The translations under genes and the position numbers were made by a program. A stretch of 14,103 nucleotides of DNA, taken from assembly GCA_023441905.1 (NCBI GenBank), contig JAEZNC010000116.1, positions 1-14,103 of the forward strand, read 5' to 3'. The notes under the pieces were generated by a model. It was not told the origin of the DNA and made no database searches. It saw nothing but the letters and a program-made list of their open reading frames with translations. The stretch comes from Bacillota bacterium. Its GTDB lineage: Bacteria > Bacillota > Clostridia > Christensenellales > SZUA-584. This document shows, in pieces, positions 12,053-14,103 of this stretch. Position 1 is the first letter of the stretch; every line of letters starts with the position of its first letter.

Positions 12053-12977
12053 AAAGTTACTGATTATATTTGCAATACTGATGGCGATTATGCCGTTGCT
12101 GGGCGGCTGCCAGCTTGCCAAAGTAGATGAGGGGACCGAACAAAACCCGGATGTTTTGTGCGGCGTTTTTGTCACGCTGGAACCGATTGAGCCAGCTCCT
12201 TTAGATACGGTGATTGAACTGCCTGCCGATTGGAACGGCAATATCAACGATGTGCTGTTCAACGAGGAAGATTCGCGCATTTACGCGACACGCCACGAAA
12301 GAGAAGACGGCAGCGCCGATTATACTTTCGAAGGCGTTGAGGGCTTTCGTATGTTCAGCATTACCGAAAAGAATCCCAACGGCAGCGAGAAGTATCAGGC
12401 GACCATAGGCGACCGTCAATGGCTTGATGTATCGAGCAGTTACAACTCGACCGACAACGGAAGCGACATCAAACTGACCGGCACATTGTGCTTTGATGTG
12501 CACTACCCCTGCCGGGTTTACACCAATCCCGTCTACCAGACGGCAGACGGACGCGTGTATTGCACATACGGGCAAGCCTATTTTTTGGAAGATCCAGAGA
12601 AGCAGCCCGGGGAATGGGGCAGCACCTCCATTTCTTCCACCGTCACCGAAACGGTGAACGGCAAAGCAACAAGCCGCAGCTTGGAAGCGATGGTCAAACT
12701 GACGGGCGCGAACACAAACAAACAAATCATGCTCAAGCAAATGGACAGTGAAGACAAAGTTATTGACCAGACGGTGATAACACCCGATGACATTCCCGAA
12801 TCCGTCCGCGTGCTGTCGGAAACCGCGTATATGATACTCGAAGAACGTGGTGTGGATACCCATGGTAAAAACGTGATCAGCAGATCATTGATTAAGACAG
12901 ATGAAGAATTTTTCGGCGCGCCTTTCACGGAAGAAAACGGCATCATCGAATCGCATACGGTCACGCTGGTGCATTGA
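12045..12977 (+). CDS. Large lipoprotein at the end of the YozG-like operon
   Basis: This protein of 310 residues from ATG 12045 has a signal MNRKLLIIFAILMAIMPLLG ending in a lipobox with Cys22 (LGGC), so it should be lipid-anchored outside the membrane. Of three clustered ATGs (12036, 12039, 12045) only 12045 is 9 nt from GGAGG (12031-12035). It overlaps the XRE stop by 8 nt, which suggests translational coupling. I do not recognise a family. The mature part is mainly beta-rich and polar (GVFVTLEPIEPAPLDTVIEL, then SADYTFEGVEGFRMFSITEK), with a central DVHYPCRVYTNPVYQTADGR block and a C-terminal segment ending EENGIIESHTVTLVH. No catalytic motif stands out. Its position suggests it works with the polytopic membrane protein under the same repressor. 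Confidence 0.85.
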   Translation: MNRKLLIIFAILMAIMPLLGGCQLAKVDEGTEQNPDVLCGVFVTLEPIEPAPLDTVIELPADWNGNINDVLFNEEDSRIYATRHEREDGSADYTFEGVEGFRMFSITEKNPNGSEKYQATIGDRQWLDVSSSYNSTDNGSDIKLTGTLCFDVHYPCRVYTNPVYQTADGRVYCTYGQAYFLEDPEKQPGEWGSTSISSTVTETVNGKATSRSLEAMVKLTGANTNKQIMLKQMDSEDKVIDQTVITPDDIPESVRVLSETAYMILEERGVDTHGKNVISRSLIKTDEEFFGAPFTEENGIIESHTVTLVH

Positions 12978-13124
12978 TGGTTCTGGCAACGAAACAAGTT
13001 GCTCTTAGCTATCGCCATAAGGGCGACTGATGTGGTGTCATCCAACGCTTCGCATCACGGTCACTTTAGATAAGTCATCAATACTTTCGAACTTATATCA
13101 AGCCAGAGAATACGCCGCGAGGTG

Positions 13125-13160
13125 AAATCCCATGTTTTTTAAGTATATAACATGGGATTT
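13125..13160 (+). repeat. ATCCCATGTT / AACATGGGAT hairpin, second copy
   Basis: AAATCCCATGTT (13125-13136) and AACATGGGATTT (13149-13160) are perfect 12-bp arms around a 12-nt AT-rich loop, running into TTTAG. The same core arms form the centre of the palindromic element at 8376-8406, 4.7 kb away, while the loops differ. The flank GCTATCGCTCACTCAAAATG also recalls the outer arms there. Confidence 0.75.
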
Positions 13161-13318
13161 TTAGATTCGCTATCGCTCACTCAAAATGACATGGCCGACA
13201 GAAGGCAACATGTGAGGTGTTTCCTTGATTATAGTCCGTCATCCTGAAGAAGCGAAGCGACTGAAGGATCTGAATGTTTTCAGCCTGTCAGGCCCCCCCG
13301 ATAAGCGCCGTTTTCCTG

Positions 13319-13370
13319 ACACCTCATCCGGCGCTTCGCGCCACCTTCTCCTCGAGGAGAAGGCTTTTTG
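13319..13370 (+). repeat. R3 element with terminator-like hairpin
   Basis: A GGCGC-TTC-GCGCC hairpin (13330-13342) is followed by the perfect 20-bp palindrome CCTTCTCCTCGAGGAGAAGG (13344-13363) and CTTTTTG. It matches the layout at 2056-2100. On the plus strand it could stop read-through from the lipoprotein operon. Confidence 0.65.
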
Positions 13371-13391
13371 AACCCGACGTGTTAACAGACG

Positions 13392-13426
13392 AAAAACGGC
13401 GCAGTGACTGCCACCGCGCCGCTTTT
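13392..13426 (-). terminator. Terminator of the GH3 gene
   Basis: On the minus strand CGGCGC and GCGCCG pair (13421-13416 with 13402-13397), extended by GTG/CAC past one mismatch, and run into TTTTTCG. The other side carries CTTTTCATTT, so it may also work in the plus direction. Confidence 0.8.
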
Positions 13427-13441
13427 CATTTGTTAATTCAA

Positions 13442-14103
13442 TCAGTATGTTAATCCGTATCCCAGCTCAAATTGCAGCTGTGCGCCATTCTTGCCGATAT
13501 CCTCCTCCGATTCGTACCACGGCATCGGCAGCTTGCCCGTAAACTTGGCTGCGCCCACGAGCGGCGATATAATCCCGCCGCCCTCGGTGCCGGGCAGATA
13601 GCTCATCACCGCCGCGTCCCATTCGCCGATATAGTCGTCAATCAGCACATTGCGCCCCGCCACGATCACCGTCACAATCGGCTTGCCGAGCGCCTTCGCC
13701 TTCTCAATCGCGGCTTTGTTGCCGTCCAGTCCCAAATCACCCGTGATCGAAAGGTTCTGCGCGTCGCCCTCATATTCCGCGTACGGCTTTTCTCCAATTG
13801 CAAGCAGCACCACATCCGCGTCTTGCGCCTGGTTCTCGTCCGTGATGACGGTCAAATCGTATTCGCCCGCATAGTCCTGCAATCCCTGCAGAATCGTGGT
13901 GCCGGGCGTCAGTTCCTTGTCCGGCATGCCCTGCCAGCTCAGCGTCCAGCCGCCGCATTGAATGCCGATGCTGTCGGCTGCCGGGCCCGTCACATAAATC
14001 TTTTGGCCTTTTTTAAGCGGCAGTACGCCGTTCTCGTTTTTCAGTAGCACCTGCGATTCTTCCACAAGCTTTTTTGCGAGCGCGCGCCCGTCCGCGCTGC
14101 CGA
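13442..14103 (-). CDS. GH3 beta-glucosidase / exo-beta-glucanase, C-terminal part (cut by right edge)
   Basis: This is a glycoside hydrolase family 3 enzyme removing glucose from beta-glucan or cello-oligosaccharide ends. About 219 C-terminal codons are present; the frame enters from beyond 14103, so the GTG at 14065 is not a start. The segment is the GH3 C-terminal (domain 2) alpha/beta sandwich: ALAKKLVEESQVLLKNENGV at its beginning, CGGWTLSWQG with two tryptophans four apart as in the substrate clamp of barley ExoI, VVLLAIGEKPYAEYEGD, YLPGTEGGGI, FTGKLPMPW and the ending ELGYGLTY. The Glu of IGEKPYAE (codon 13792-13790) aligns with the ExoI acid/base Glu491 (from memory). The nucleophile Asp would lie in the missing N-terminal domain. 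The protein ends right after GYGLTY, with no fibronectin-like third domain. Secretion cannot be judged. Confidence 0.93.
   Translation of the reverse strand, partial: GSADGRALAKKLVEESQVLLKNENGVLPLKKGQKIYVTGPAADSIGIQCGGWTLSWQGMPDKELTPGTTILQGLQDYAGEYDLTVITDENQAQDADVVLLAIGEKPYAEYEGDAQNLSITGDLGLDGNKAAIEKAKALGKPIVTVIVAGRNVLIDDYIGEWDAAVMSYLPGTEGGGIISPLVGAAKFTGKLPMPWYESEEDIGKNGAQLQFELGYGLTY

Larger units (their letters stand above)
12978..13441. other. 464-bp repeat-bearing spacer between convergent genes
   Basis: No supported gene is present. In order it contains a weak hairpin (GCAAC/GTTGC) just after the lipoprotein stop, an R1-like right-half remnant at about 13005-13032 (AGCTATCGCCATAAGGGCGA then CTGATG), the 12-bp hairpin at 13125-13160, a TCATCCTGAAGAAGCGAAGC then GACTGAAGGATCT dispersed-repeat type segment at 13239-13272, the R3 element, and the GH3 terminator. 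Confidence 0.6.

Noticed and set aside
12201..12863. 220-codon minus-strand frame opposite the lipoprotein
   Set aside because: The plus-strand lipoprotein has an RBS, a lipobox and operon coupling; the antisense frame has none of these.
13472..14047. 191-codon plus-strand frame opposite the GH3 gene
   Set aside because: The GH3 motifs on the minus strand are unmistakable; the plus frame is a shadow.
14063..14065. GTG at 14065 as the start of the GH3 gene
   Set aside because: The frame continues upstream to the window edge with GH3-typical sequence (SADGRALAKKLV), so this is an internal valine.

Overview
The window looks like chromosomal DNA from a low-to-mid GC Gram-positive of the Firmicutes, most likely an uncultured Clostridia (Oscillospirales-type) gut organism. 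This rests on AGGAGG-type ribosome binding sites, sigma-A style promoters with 17-bp spacers, a CtsR-type heat-shock operator, YozG-like and AraC/GyrI-like regulators, and dispersed GGCTCCCTC / GTCGCC hairpin repeats of a kind common in that group. The assignment is inferred from features; no composition was computed and no search was run.

Left part (1-3800): a proteostasis block on the minus strand. clpB (cut by the left edge; first 594 codons present) and a DnaJ/CbpA-like co-chaperone without a zinc finger are separated by an 819-bp spacer filled with repeats. The DnaJ-like gene has a good sigma-A promoter followed at once by a near-consensus CtsR box, so it looks like a class III heat-shock gene. 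Divergent from it is an AraC-type regulator with its own promoter.

Middle (3800-9400): an AraC/GyrI-like regulator and an HSL-type alpha/beta hydrolase on the plus strand; a two-gene operon of a small XRE repressor and a four-helix membrane protein with a perfect 20-bp operator palindrome at the predicted transcription start; a 120-residue membrane protein made of two tandem copies of a two-helix unit, with its own promoter and a TTG start; then, on the minus strand, a small NTF2-like (DUF4878-type) lipoprotein and a second AraC/GyrI-like regulator. Terminators and palindromic repeat elements lie between them.

Right part (9400-14103): two tandem paralogous four-helix membrane proteins sharing an acidic C-terminal FDMG(I/M) tail; a three-gene operon (polytopic membrane protein with a DUF2975-like C-terminus, YozG-like XRE regulator, large lipoprotein) behind a perfect consensus promoter with repeated ACAATAATT boxes; a repeat-rich spacer; and, on the minus strand, the C-terminal part of a GH3 beta-glucosidase/exoglucanase of the plant ExoI type, cut by the right edge.

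Taken together this is a housekeeping heat-shock locus beside a run of small self-regulated envelope modules (repressor plus membrane protein or lipoprotein). I found no phage, conjugation, CRISPR, toxin-antitoxin or recognisable defence system, and no RNA gene.
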